64,000 nucleotides of DNA from Capsicum annuum (GCF_002878395.1 NC_061118.1:88759910-88823909), one strand, 5' to 3'; shown: positions 34,294 to 45,689, numbered from the stretch's first letter. Notes: generated by a model not told the origin, from the letters alone. Translations and numbers: made by a program.

Positions 34294-35171
34294 CCAGATC
34301 TTGTTAGAACCTAGTGATCAAGATGTTAAACTATATTAATTCATTATGTTTGGTTTCCATTGTGATCTTTAGTCGCTGTGAATAAAAAATAATACGTTTT
34401 GGGTCATACCACTCTCTCTTATTGTATATGTTTTAGATTCCTAGGATCTTTGTTATGGTTGGAGTATCTGTATAATTGCACCACTAAATTTCTTTAAATC
34501 TGGAAGTTCCATAAATTGATTCTAATTTACACGGATAGACTAAATCTTTCTTTTAAGGATTGATTTTTATCTTTGGGAATTCAAATAAATTTTAATTCCT
34601 TGGCAGTAGTTTACCATGCCTTTCTCTTTGCTTTGTTTTAAGGGTATTTAGTCTATGTACTCAAATACTGTATGTTCATAATTGCCTTAAGAATTGTGTA
34701 TTATAAAGTCTTAAATATAAGAAAGTATCATGAACTCTAGAATCATGTAAGATTTTCCATCTTGTGATTTGTATAGACGTCTTGGTGTCTTCGTTGAGGC
34801 TTGGACTTTTAGTTTATCTCGAGCGAGCTATTTGGTTACCCTTTAAGCTCTTTTTTTGGTCCTTGGTATTATATGATTTGATAAAGATTGTTTGGTCTTT
34901 TATAGAAAAAACATGTGTAAAGTTATTTAAGTGTTTATAGCTAAACTAATTTAGATTTGACTAATTCTTTTCTTATTTTATTCTTGCATGAAATCTGCCG
35001 TATGAGTCCACTAGACTCCCCTTTGCATAATCTTCAAGACCAGGTCCCCATTTTATTCAAAGTCAAACCTCAACCATGTTTGACAGCAGGATGATAACAC
35101 AGCTATGCAGTGATATACCGAGAGTATACGTTGGAAAAGCATTAGATATACACCAATATAAGGTGCATATG

Positions 35172-35419
35172 AAAATAGAAGCAAAATATACAACTTTCCA
35201 CGCTGGTATACAATGTATACATGGAGTTATACAGGAAAATATAGAAAAGAGAACTGAGATATACAACTAATATATAGGGCAAAAATGGACCAATAAAAAT
35301 GGAAGCAAAATATACAGCTTTCCATGCTGTTATACAATGTATACATGGCGTTATACAGGAAAATATGGAGAAGAGAGCTAAGATATACAACTAATATACA
35401 GGGCGAAAATGGACCAAAA
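35172..35419. repeat. 124-bp tandem duplication with GTATAC palindromes
   Basis: aaaatagaagcaaaatatacaac at 35172 and aaaatggaagcaaaatatacagc at 35296 begin two units of 124 bp; a partial third starts near 35420. Each has gtatacaatgtatac and ttatacag words. Such tata-cag-rich blocks resemble the terminal regions of Mutator-like elements in Solanaceae, from memory. It lies 0.8 kb upstream of the DUF1985-type gene. Confidence 0.75.
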
Positions 35420-36237
35420 TTCCATAAAAATTTGATCCCAAATGTGGACAAATATCAAATGGGTTGAATAGCCCAACTGCCTCTCATCTCTTAAGTGGTA
35501 ATTTATTTGTTCATGCTTGTATTAACTCTAATAGATTAATTAACCTAAATGAAACCCCAAATGAGATTATTTTTATTTAAATAAGTTAATTATTCCATAT
35601 TATGCTTTCTTACTAGTAAATCACGTAAAGAAATGGATTAAACAATCTGAGCATTTTTCCTAAATGATAAATTTGATCGAGAAAGATGTTACTTGATTTG
35701 TGAAAATAACAAGGTTTTCTCAGCCCTTTCTCTTTCGACTCTTTAAGGAAAAATAACTTTTTCATTTTTGAGGAAACAACTCAGTGTTTAGTTTAGACTT
35801 ATATTTTATGTGAGCACAAAGAGAAATTTTGGCTGATAAGACACTTTAAGTTCTCATTTTGAGAAATGACCCCCAGTCTTTTTATCATTTAAAAATTTAA
35901 AAAAAAGAAATAATTTAATTAAAAAGTGGACCATAGTAATATATTAAAGAGTATGGGACCTATTTGTAGATAAAGGAAAATTAAACCCTAACTTTCTCCC
36001 TCTTTTATCCTAACTTCAAATGGTTGTCCTCTTCTAATATTGTACTATAGAGACGATTTTTTCACTCATCAGACATTCCATAATTCAGGTTCCTTCTGTC
36101 TCTTTTCTCAAATTTTTTATTAAAAATGCATTATTTCGTGAATGTTCTTTTTTTAAAAGTAATACTCATTCATCTTGTATTAACTCATTGTTGTACTTTT
36201 ATCTGAATAGATTTTATTTGTTCGTTGTCAAGAACTC
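35420..36237 (+). promoter_or_regulatory. Upstream region of the DUF1985-type gene
   Basis: AT-rich DNA without ORFs. It probably holds the promoter and 5' UTR of the gene at 36238. I cannot point to a specific TATA box or start site with confidence. Confidence 0.35.
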
Positions 36238-38314
36238 ATGAGAAAAGTTAATGCAAAAAATGTTGATTACGAGCTAGAGGAAAATCAGGTTAACTTTATT
36301 TATTTTTAAACTTTGCAACTTAAATATTGAAGGGAGAGACAGTTGTGACATTGAAAAGTAATCTCACAACTTAAAAAAGATCATAGATAATAATTTTGAG
36401 TTTTCTTGTTTTGTTAATTTGATATGAACTTTGTTTATATTATTATCTTTAGGAATATGATCTATCTGGTGAAGGGGATCAGTCTTTGGAGGCATCGAGC
36501 GACGAAAATGAGTCTACTGAGGAGAATGATACATTAGCGATACCTGAACATGAAACCTCGATAGACTTCTCCCAATATTATTTTAGTAAGGAGTTATATG
36601 ACGAAGATCACTTTGATGCACTTGTGTCTATTTTATCAAGGTGGGATGGTGTTGAAAATATATAGAAGCAATTGATGAAGGAAAAAATGTACGATCGATT
36701 TATGGAGAGTTATTTTGGTTGTTTATTAAAGGTGAAATTGGACAATTGGCACAAAAAATTTTATGCTCAGATCGTACATTATCTTCTACAACGTCGTGTT
36801 TCAAGATCAAAGGAAAAAGAGGTATGGTTCATAATTGAAGGGAAGCCAATTCGATTTGGTATAAAGGAGTTAGTTGTGATTACCGGACTGAATTGTGGAA
36901 AATATCCCACTAATAAGGCTTTATACGAGGAAAAGAAGGCAAAAGATTTTTTAGGTGTAGTGATGAATAAAGATAGAAATCTAATTGGAAATGATTTGAA
37001 GAAAAATCTAGAAAGTAATAAATTAGACGCTCAAACAAATTTAAAGATCGCTATGGTGTGGTTTGTTCACTCTTTTTTATGTGCTGGTGATCCAAAACGA
37101 ATTGTTGATATTGAGACGATGCAAATAGCGACAAATTGGAATTGCTTTAATGCATATCCTTGGGGTAGACATTCTTTTAAGATGACAATTGAGTCCCTCT
37201 TAGATGTAAACTTGAAGAAAAAGTCTGCACAATGAAAGAAAAATAAATCTAAATCTAAAGGTTATGGCTTGCAAAGATTTTCCTGGGTTTTTATGGTAAG
37301 TTTAAATTATTTATAATGAGATAAATATTGAATTACGTATCAATATGAAATTTTTAACTTTTAATTTTCAATACAGGTGTGGGCTTTTGAAGCGATTCCT
37401 ATACTAGGAGAAGCTTTTGGACAACCATTAACAAAATCTCCCTGTTCATTATTTCCAAGATTAATTCGATGGTATGGTCAAAAGAAGACACCCCCTGATT
37501 ATCAAACTGTGCTACTAACAATACAAAACAAAGAGGTAAATAGTTAAGTTCTTTGGGTGTGGTGAAATATTTTATTTTAAAAATTTTTATTATTTTAATT
37601 CTTTTCAACAATTTATTTTCTTATAGGTTATGGTGTATCCTACTCTAGTTCCTACCACTTTTGAGTCAAAAAAAATATTTGGTTAATTGGAAGAATTTGG
37701 AAGATGAAGTGGATGAGAATATTGATTGGTTGACAAAAGCAATTGATGGTGTGACACAATTGATCAAGTGTTCCCTCGAAAGGCCTGAATTTTCGGTTGT
37801 TGTGGATCATGGAAGGCGTGAAACTGGTTTTAGAAGACAACCTTCGATGGGAGTTACTGAAGATACTAATGTATTGAACAAACTTTCTCAACTTGTTAAA
37901 TTTTGTGAAAAGATGTTCGATGAGATGAAAGTTTAGAACAAGAAGTTGCATGATAGAATGGATGGTTTAGATGTTAAAGTTGACAAGTTGACTGGTATGG
38001 TAGATGAATTGCGTGTTCAAGTAGAAAATTTAAGCAAAAAGAAGTCTGATTTGACGGTAGACGATGAACAAACAAATCCATTGGAAAAAGCGGTAACTGT
38101 TGAGGATGAAAAGAAAGGAAACAATGTAGTTGAGAAAGATACTGGTACAAAATTTGCGGAAGAAGGAACTACAAAAGCGAAACAATCTTGAAAAACTAAC
38201 CCGAAATACAGTTTTCCTTATGAAACAAAGGTTGAAAAAAAGAAAGTAATGGAGGTTTCAAAAAATGTGAAGACTTATACAAGAAAAAGAAAGATTGATA
38301 CGGATAGTTTGTAA
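36238..38314 (+). pseudogene. DUF1985-type protein gene, four exons, four stops and one frameshift
   Basis: Exons by splice consensus: 36238-36288, 36453-37295, 37377-37535, 37627-38314; all three introns are GT-AG and phase 0. The protein (about 579 residues if undamaged) has an acidic N-terminus, then the DUF1985 region (LQRRVSRSKEKEVWF, IKELVVITGLNCG, GYGLQRFSWVFM joined to VWAFEAIPILGEAFG), a coiled coil (37946-38045) and a Lys-rich tail. DUF1985 is known from plant genes carried by Mutator-like elements, often fused to Ulp1-type proteases; no protease domain is seen here. Stops: TAG 36663, TGA 37233, TAG 37934, TGA 38189, each explicable as a C-to-T change. An A8 run near 37670 carries the shift. 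Function unknown. Confidence 0.8.
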
Positions 38315-38340
38315 TTTTATTAAAATATTTTTTGTATTTG

Positions 38341-40465
38341 TCAGACAAACTATTGGTTGGTCTGATTAGTTAACAATCAGTCAGATAGATTTGTAATCTG
38401 TCTGTTAGGAGGGAATGTCATCTTTGCATATAGTAATGAATTTTTGGTATTCTTGTTGATAAGTCCAAGATACGCTTTATTATATCATATAATTACTTTA
38501 GTTTTGATAAAAGTGAATGTACCTCATATTTACTTTGTACAATCGCCTATAAGTGTATAATCTATCGAACAGATTTTTAATCTGTCTGTTATGAGAGATG
38601 TGGTGTCTTTGCATATGGTAATGAATTGTTGATGTTCTTGTTTATTAGTCCAAGATACTCTTTAGTATATCATATGATCACTTTATTTTTGATGAAAGTG
38701 AATGTACTTCATATTTCCGTTTGTATAATTGCGCACAAATGTATAATATGTCGGATAGATTTGTAATCTGTCCGCTATGATATATGTGGCTTATTTGCAT
38801 ATGGTAATGAATTCTTGCTGCTTTTGTTTATAAGTCCTAGATACTCTTCAGTATATCATATAATTATTTTAGTTTTGGTAAAAGTGAATGTACGTCAAAT
38901 TTTTGTTTGTACCATCACCCACAAGTGTATAATCTGTCGGACAGATTTCTAATCTGTCTGTTATGAGAGATGTGATGTCCTTGCATATGGTAATAAATTT
39001 TTGATTTTCTTGTTTATTAGTCCAATATACTCTTTAGTTTATCATACAATTGCTTTATTTTTTATAAAAGTTAATGTACGTCAAATTTTCATTTGTACCA
39101 TCACCCACAAGTGTATAATATGTCGGACAGATTTCTAATCTGTCTGTTATGAGAGGTGTGGTGTCTTTGCGTATGGTAATGAATTTTTGGTATTCTTGTT
39201 TACAAGTCCATGATACTCTGTAGTACATCATATAATTGCTTTAGTTTTGGTATAAGTGAATGTACGTCAAATTTTTCTTTGTACCATTGCCCACAAGTGT
39301 ATAATCTATCGGACAGATTTCTAATCTGTCTGTTATGAGAGATGTGGCGTCTTTGCATATGGTAATGAATTCTTGGTATTCTTGTTTATAAGTCCAAGAT
39401 ACTCTTTATTATATTATATAATTGCTTTAATTTTGATAAAAGTGAGTGTACGTCATATTTTCTTATGTATAATCGCCCATAAGTGTATAATATGTCAGAC
39501 AGATTTCTAATCTGTCTGTCATGAGTGATGTGGCGTCTTTGTATATGGTAATGAATTTTTGTATTCTTGTTTACAAGTCCATGATACTCTGTAGTATATC
39601 ATATAATTGCTTTAGTTTTTGTATAAATGGAATGTACATCATATTTTCATTTTGTACCATCACCCACTAGTGTATAATCTGTCAGATAGATTTCTAATCT
39701 GTCTGTTATGAGATATGTGGCGTCTTTGCATATGGTAATAAATTCTTCGTATTCTTGTTTATAAGTCCAAGATACTCTTTATTATATCATATAATTGCTT
39801 TAGTTTGGTAAAAGCGAATGTACGTCATATTTTCTTATGTATAATCGCCCAGAAGTGTATAATCTGTCAAACAGATTTCTAATCTGTTTGTTATGAGATA
39901 TGTGGCGTATTTGCATATGGTAATGAATTCTTGGTGCTCTTTTTTATAAGTCCATGATAATCTTTAGTATATCATTTAAATGCTTTAGTTTTGGTAAAAG
40001 TGAATTTACTTCATATTTTCTTTCATCTAATCGCCCACAAGTGTATAATTTGTCGGACAAATTTCTAATCTGTCTGTCATGAGCGATGTGGCGTCTTTGC
40101 ATATGGTAATGAATTTTTGGTATTCTTGTTTACAAGTCCATGATACTCTATAGTATATCATATAATTTCTTTAGTTTGGGTATAAATGGAATGTACTTCA
40201 TATTTTTGTTTTGTACCATCGTCCACAAGTGTATAATCTGTCGGACAGATTTCTAATTTGTCTATTATGAGAGACATGGCGTCTTTGCATATGGTAATGA
40301 ATTATTGGTATTCTTGTTTATAAGTTTGAGATACTCTATAGTATATCATATAATTGCTTTAATTTTGGTAAAATTGAATGTACATCATATTTTCTTTCGT
40401 CTAATCGTCCACAAGTGTATAATCTGTCGGATAGATTTGTAATTTGTCTGTTATGAGAGATGTGT
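38341..40465. repeat. ~186-bp tandem array, twelve units, each with a palindrome
   Basis: The palindrome acagatt-tct-aatctgt, or close variants, starts at 38385, 38569, 38755, 38941, 39127, 39313, 39499, 39686, 39871, 40057, 40245 and 40431: spacings 184-188, mode 186. Units share tttgcatatggtaatgaat, ataagtccaagatactct, gtgaatgtacgtcatatttt and cacaagtgtataat. The array begins 27 bp after the stop of the DUF1985-type gene and ends about 140 bp before the stop of the convergent transposase gene. Some units are more alike at two- or three-unit distance (for example 5 and 7, 6 and 8, 7 and 10), so higher-order amplification occurred. Confidence 0.95.
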
Positions 40466-40605
40466 TGAACATACAAGTTAAAATCAATAATAGAATTTAC
40501 AAAATGACTAACTTGAAATTTGGTGAATAACAAGTAATACAATTGACTCACCCACAAAATAGTTAGTATTCTATATTAAGGAACTTCTAGTTGCATATTT
40601 AGAGT

Positions 40606-41415
40606 TCAAGAACATTTATCGGGACAAGTAGTCTTTTTGTGGCCCACTTGGTTGCAAATAGAACACTTGTTATGCTTTCTAACAACTTCATCAACAGTTT
40701 GAACCCATTTTTTTCTTGAACCTCTCTTACTCTTTACAAGGGGTGGATTAATTATACTTTCTCTGACCCAGCCCCATTGCTCTTCTGGAGGAACAGGATT
40801 TATAATTTCTGAATAATCCAACTTGTGGAAGTTTATTGAATAATATGGTGAACATACATTGTAAACTCTTTCACTATAGTTTGGTAATCATTGAGCTCTA
40901 AGTGCTGCTAATGCATGAGTACAAGGCAATTGCTGAAGATCCCACACCTTACAAGTGCATGTTTTGGCATTGATGTTAACTCTTGCATCTTGACCATCCC
41001 CTTGAACAATAAACTCATTCACATGAAGTTGGTGTACAGATAATTTGTCTGGTATTTCACGTCTAGTTTCTCTCACTAAAGCATTTGCTTCTAGAGCTAA
41101 ATAGTTATTTGTGGACAATGTTAGACCACAACTCTCACAAAACAATCTACATAACAACCTTTGAATTGCATTAAATAAAGAAATGATGGGAAGTTATCTT
41201 TCTGTTACAAGTCTAGCATTAACAGACTCTGCAATATTGGTGGTCATGACATCATACCTGTGTCCAGGAAAATGAGCTCTACTCCTCGCTTCAGCAATAA
41301 AGTCACTCATCAATATCCCAGTTTTAATGGTGGCCCATAGGACCTCCCTCCACAGGCACAGATGCTCAACAAGCCAGCTCCCAAGAGCATAATCCTTGGC
41401 CTTATAGTCCCTCAT
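40606..41415 (-). pseudogene. Mutator-like transposase C-terminal part (mudrA-type)
   Basis: One reading frame runs 41415-40606 with only two stops (41194-41196, and just after 40888). It has ARSRAHFPGHRYDVMTTNIAESVN, the block that ends the MULE transposase catalytic region. NAIQRLLCRLFCE follows, then a SWIM zinc finger CTCKVWDLQQLPCTHALAAL (C-x-C...C-x-H), and finally a CCHC knuckle CSICNQVGHKKTTCP. The catalytic DDE part is missing. The first 40 codons (MRDYKAKDYALGSWL...) do not look like MULE sequence and hint at a junction near 41300. It is convergent with the DUF1985-type gene across the tandem array. Confidence 0.87.
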
Positions 41416-42449
41416 CTCAATATTTTCTAATCCATAAACTCCATTAATCTTCTCATCTCTAAAACGAACTTCTTTGCCCCTGAGACTTGGACCAATCTAT
41501 TAGACTAGTCTCAATTATCACAATCATGGTCTATTTGGATCGCGATCGTAGTTCCTGATACCTATCATAGATATGCTCTCAGTTATTGCGATCGTGAGAA
41601 CAGGCTTGCAATTGTGGTAACACGATTTTGTCCTGATGATCGCGATTATGGTAACTAAGGCATGTCTAATCAAAATACTCAAAACCTAAAATTATAAATT
41701 TCAATGCCCAATTATGTTCCAAATTAACAATTTACATTAATAACATGAAACATAGTCCCTAAATACTCAATCGTGCCCTTAGAACGTGTGAAACTAGTAA
41801 GGAATTTGTTCGGGTATTTAATCGAATATTTGGTGTACATATGTTATTCTTATCAATTTGAACAAATTAGGGTACTCAAGACTTTCCTATTAGTGCACGC
41901 ACCAAAATTAGCAATCAATCACACCACGCAAACATAATTGAACAGAGATTTAACATATAAACTACAAGTTTAGGTCAATCCTAAGGCATGAGTTCTAAGG
42001 CTTGCACACAAGCACAAAAAAGGTAATTTGAAGCACATATGAAGATGAGAATGTAGGGGATTATAATTATGCACTAGAGATGCCCACACACAAGCAAAAT
42101 TATTTTGGATTTTTGAGTATTGTTTAAAGGATATACAAATGGAATTGTATTGGGGGGAAAGAAACAGTTCCTTTTTAAAACTGATCTGATCGCACGAGAA
42201 ATGGGTCGCAATCGCAAATCTCACGTGATTGCAATCATGGACCCCATCTTATCACGATCGCGACACTCAGGAGCAGTTTATGCTCCTGTGCTCTTTGAGA
42301 TACATCACCCCCAACTCACTTTCATCACAATTACCATTACCAACATAATTAAAATGCAACTTCTTTGGGCACCTAATTTGTGTGGATTAATCATAATAAA
42401 CATAATTTATTCTAAAAATTGAAATAAAGGATATGAGCCACTTTCATAG
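41416..42449. other. LTR-like DNA with GATCGCGATC words, no gene
   Basis: No coding sequence. CpG-rich half-palindromes (gatcgcgatcgtag at about 41540, cgcgattatgg at 41643, acgatcgcgac at 42255) resemble those at 44760-44880 in the LTR of element H, so this is probably the 3' LTR of H or a related one, but the two cannot be aligned end to end by eye. Confidence 0.4.
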
Positions 42450-42505
42450 CATAATGGGTTTCCTCTCATCCAGCGCATAAATTAACATCGCGGTATGACA
42501 TCTTT
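42450..42505 (-). other. Athila post-pol signature (element H)
   Basis: Minus strand gtcataccgcgatgttaatttatgcgctgg...gaggaaaccca corresponds to the tgccgcgacgttaaat...gaggcaaccca signature seen at 13090-13210. It marks the 3' part of an Athila-derived element. Confidence 0.6.
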
Positions 42506-42879
42506 TGACTATCATTTATGTCTTCCCTTAGCGGATTTGAATTTTTGGCCTAACTATAGAGACTAGGCAAAAGTAGGGGCACAACGATACTACTTCTATC
42601 TCGCCACTTTGAATACTTGAACCTCTTACCTTCCTTCATGTGAAACTTCTAAGTAGGCTCGTTGGGTGTTGGGATGAACATCAATAGACCCCTATATAAC
42701 CCACAGATTATGAACCTCTTGGCCTTCAAGTGAGGAACATCATTTCATCCTTTTGGAACGACACACTCCAAAATATGAGTATTTTGCTCCTCCTCTCCAA
42801 AGTTCATTATTTGCTTAGGTGGTCCAACTTTCATCATGTCCCCCAGGCATAATGTCGAAAAATGGTTAGAATGACGTCG

Positions 42880-43567
42880 TCTTCTCAATTCTTGAGTCAC
42901 ATTCTTCTTGAAATCCTTACCTCAAAATGAACTAGAGCCTTCACCAAAAATTTGCTTGGTTTCTTCTTTTAACTCAAATACCATTTCATCGATGTTGGCA
43001 TCCTTCGTTATTTTTGGTTCTGTTTGTTGAAAAATCACAAAGAATTCATCAACATCAAGTTCATTATCAACCACATGGATTGATATCTTTTTTTTATCAT
43101 CCTCATTTGAGTATTGGGCATATTCATGGTACTTAAAAGTTTGGCCTCCTTGCCAAATTCTTCTTCTTCTTCAGTTTTCCTTCTAAATGTGGCTATGGAT
43201 TTATGCAAGGGATATGTGTCCTCCTCGGTTGTAGTCACCCGATCTAAGATAGTTAGAAGCATTGCTTCAATATAATCATACTTGGTACGTTGTTCTTCCG
43301 TTATCACGTCATGAGACCTATTCATGAGAAGAACTGGCATATTTGTTAACACAACTGGGGGAGGGGGCATTAGGACAATCATTCCAATGTCCATCTTGAC
43401 CACCAAATAAAGAACAACATACTCCCAATAGGATTAAGATAATGTACACACCTCTTTCCTGGGAGAGTATTTACAATCTTTCCAAAAGTGGGATCTACCA
43501 AATATGGACATGGATACTCAAGATAAGATTTACAACCACTAAACTCATACTCATTCCATGACGCCAT
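42880..43567 (-). pseudogene. Short gag-like ORF of unknown family (element H)
   Basis: Starts MASWNEYEFSGCKSYLEYP at 43567, about 130 bp after a primer site. After a frameshift near 43400 the best continuation shows GGQDGHWNDCPN, which resembles a CCHC zinc knuckle with one Cys lost. A region rich in Glu/Lys follows (RRKTEEEEEFGKEAK). I do not recognise the family. Position and knuckle suggest a reduced Gag; no protease, RT or integrase follows before the Athila post-pol signature only 0.4 kb further on. Confidence 0.45.
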
Positions 43568-43696
43568 ATTGCCAAATAAATTAAAATAAAAGTCTATCTA
43601 TCACAAGAAACAAAAGAAAATCACAAACAAATATTTACAAGTTTGAATTCAAACAAGTAAGCTAAAATTCCAAACCAACTCAATATGCCAAATTCT

Positions 43697-43714
43697 TCCC
43701 TGGCAATGGTGCCA
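43697..43714 (-). other. Primer binding site of element H (Asp tRNA type)
   Basis: Minus strand tggcaccattgccaggga next to the presumed 5' LTR; nearly the same as the site of Athila C at 29230-29247. Confidence 0.7.
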
Positions 43715-43719
43715 TATTT

Positions 43720-45101
43720 TATAACTTTCAACTTACACGTCAATTTGAGTGCAAGGCAATCGTCGACAATATAATTACCCAACTTAAGATAGGGTCAAAT
43801 CCACAAAGAACAATGTGAGTGGTGATCGAGTAGGTCTGAATTAAAAGTTACTTGCTAAATTCAAACATGGGATATAAATATTTGGGGGTTAAAAGTTGGA
43901 ATATTGTTCAAACAAAATTTACTTTAAAAAACACTTAAGGGCGACAATTGTAGATTAATTTTCAATAGGAGAGTAGTCTAGGGATTATATCTTCCTAGCA
44001 ACAAATAGTGCATGGGTACTTGAGAATCAAATGCAAATTCTACAATTTAGTTTTTCAGTCAAACATCAAAATATCACCGATGGATCCTTTTAGATATCTC
44101 ATGGGTGTGGTAAACAAATCAACCCACAACCTTAATTGGGGATCCCTATTTCTAGGAAGATGCCAAGACAGCAAATTCACAGTCCATCCTTATTTCTAAG
44201 CAAGGTAAAGGAATAAGCTAACATCTAATCATTGTTCACAAATACTTGTCACCCATATCCCTTTTTCAAGGATGATAAAAGATCTAAATGAATACCCACA
44301 TCCCTCTTTCAAGGATGATGTGGGATTTTGGGAATTTAGGATTTTCACCCACAAATTCCAATTTAACAATCAAGCATTAGTAAAACCCAATATCATCAAC
44401 CAAGAATCTACACTAATAAACAAAACCTACACACATTTACACCATATTCCAACATAATCCCAAGATAGATATTTAGCTACTCATGAAGTTTGAGAAAAGA
44501 ATTATACCAAAATTTACATTCAAGTTTTCCATTAAAAATACAAACAAGAGTATTCTCTAATTCAACTTCAATTACAACTAAACTCAATTGGAAAATTAAC
44601 CAAAATAATGTTTCCCAATTTAGTAGGGTTTCTTACAATGCCAAAACTTGAATTCTTATGAGAGATATGTCAAAGTGAAGGAGTTTTTGCCCCTCAGAGA
44701 ATTTGGGTTCCAACTACTTTCAATTACAAGACTGCCTTTAGGCATTTGGCTGCACAATCATTGTCGCTATTGCTTGATCGCAATTGCAGCTTCTACGATC
44801 ACGGTGTGACCATCGTAATTGTCAAACTTGACTAATCTTACCTTGTCGCAATCGCGACCCTCAGACCGCGATCTCGGTAACTATGGGTCAGTCCTTGCTC
44901 CTGATTTTCCAGCTTTTGCACTTCTTTGCCCTTTTTGTTGCCTTTTTAGTTTACTTCATTAGTTTTATTCCATTTACTTATGAACCTACAAATCATGGGA
45001 ATTAGTGCATTCTAATGAAAATTTTGTCTCATTAACACCATTTAACCATAATAATATGCAAAAATTTGGATGTAAATGAGTGATACATTTACAACTCATC
45101 A
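43720..45101 (-). mobile_element. 5' LTR of non-autonomous Athila-like element H
   Basis: Lies between the primer site and an end at acaactcatca (45101), about 1.38 kb. Its inner boundary is uncertain by a few bases. It contains a gcacggtgtgaccat / caatcgcgaccctcagaccgcgatc CpG-rich segment (44760-44880). It cuts into the protease of element G at about 45105. No genes; the short open frames inside are not supported. Confidence 0.55.
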
Positions 45102-45105
45102 GACA

Positions 45106-45560
45106 CCCTTTCTCAACAAACCGTTGAGCCTTAAGAAAGAAAATCGCCCTCTTAAGATACACATTGGTTACCCTTCCACTCCAAACATTAAAGTACCTAA
45201 CATATATAAGGTGACTGTCTTAGCATGACAATCCAAGATAGCATGATACATAGAAATCCAATCCATGCCCAAAATCACACAAATCCTCTATGTCCAAAAT
45301 ATTCAAGCCTACAAAGTATCATATCCCAAATGTGTCACAATATATTATGGTACACTTGGTCCACCACTAAAAGATACCTTCTAGGGTAACAACACTAATA
45401 GGCACAAAGAGAATCACAATCATATCAAAATCCAATGTGAAATATGCAAGCACATAGGATAAAATAGAATCAAGATCAAACAATACTAAAGTAAGCCATA
45501 TGGAATACATGGATGATACCTATGATAACTGCATTGAAGGCCTCTACCTCGAGTTTAGCT
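45106..45560 (-). pseudogene. pro: Tekay protease region (element G), truncated
   Basis: Minus-strand reading gives VLFDLDSILSYVLAYF (family VLFDPGSTFSYV..., so the active-site DPG is altered), an LVVT-like flap region, and GHGLDFYVSCYLGLSC in place of the LGMDWL...DC block. It ends near AQRFVEKGC. Everything after this (RT to LTR) has been replaced by element H. Confidence 0.65.
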
Positions 45561-45689
45561 ATAAGAACAAAACATTGAGCTTTATAACCACCTGCCTGAG
45601 TAACTTATCTACCACATACTCATACAACTATTAGTGTACCCCTATCTTCCTGAAATCCACCACGACTCTAAGATGGTAGGGCTTTTGAC

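Larger units (their letters stand above)
31276..35060. other. 3.8 kb of non-coding DNA, no gene recognised
   Basis: No credible coding sequence on either strand. Features seen: a loosely duplicated segment gttgagag-atntgagaggatga-attctcaa at about 31582-31615 and 31805-31838; an AT-only stretch 32640-32960; a pyrimidine-rich, TATA-containing stretch 33100-33780; and matching C-rich and G-rich runs (33787 and 34267). Together with the tandem repeats upstream it could be the 3' end and a long LTR of a Tat/Ogre-type element, but I found no polypurine tract or primer site that would settle it. Confidence 0.4.

Noticed and set aside
31276..35060. Complete Ogre/Tat LTR
   Set aside because: Composition and neighbouring tandem repeats fit, but no primer site, polypurine tract or paired boundary was found, so it is left unassigned.
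35063..35451. Cys/Phe-rich membrane proteins on the minus strand
   Set aside because: Open frames arise from the 124-bp duplication read in antisense; there are three overlapping versions, none with coding support.
38341..40465. CRISPR-like regular array
   Set aside because: Repeat units are 186 bp and contiguous, with no short repeat plus unique spacers; the context is plant nuclear DNA.
42120..42422. 100-residue ORF
   Set aside because: Falls in LTR-like DNA with CpG palindromes and has no domain.
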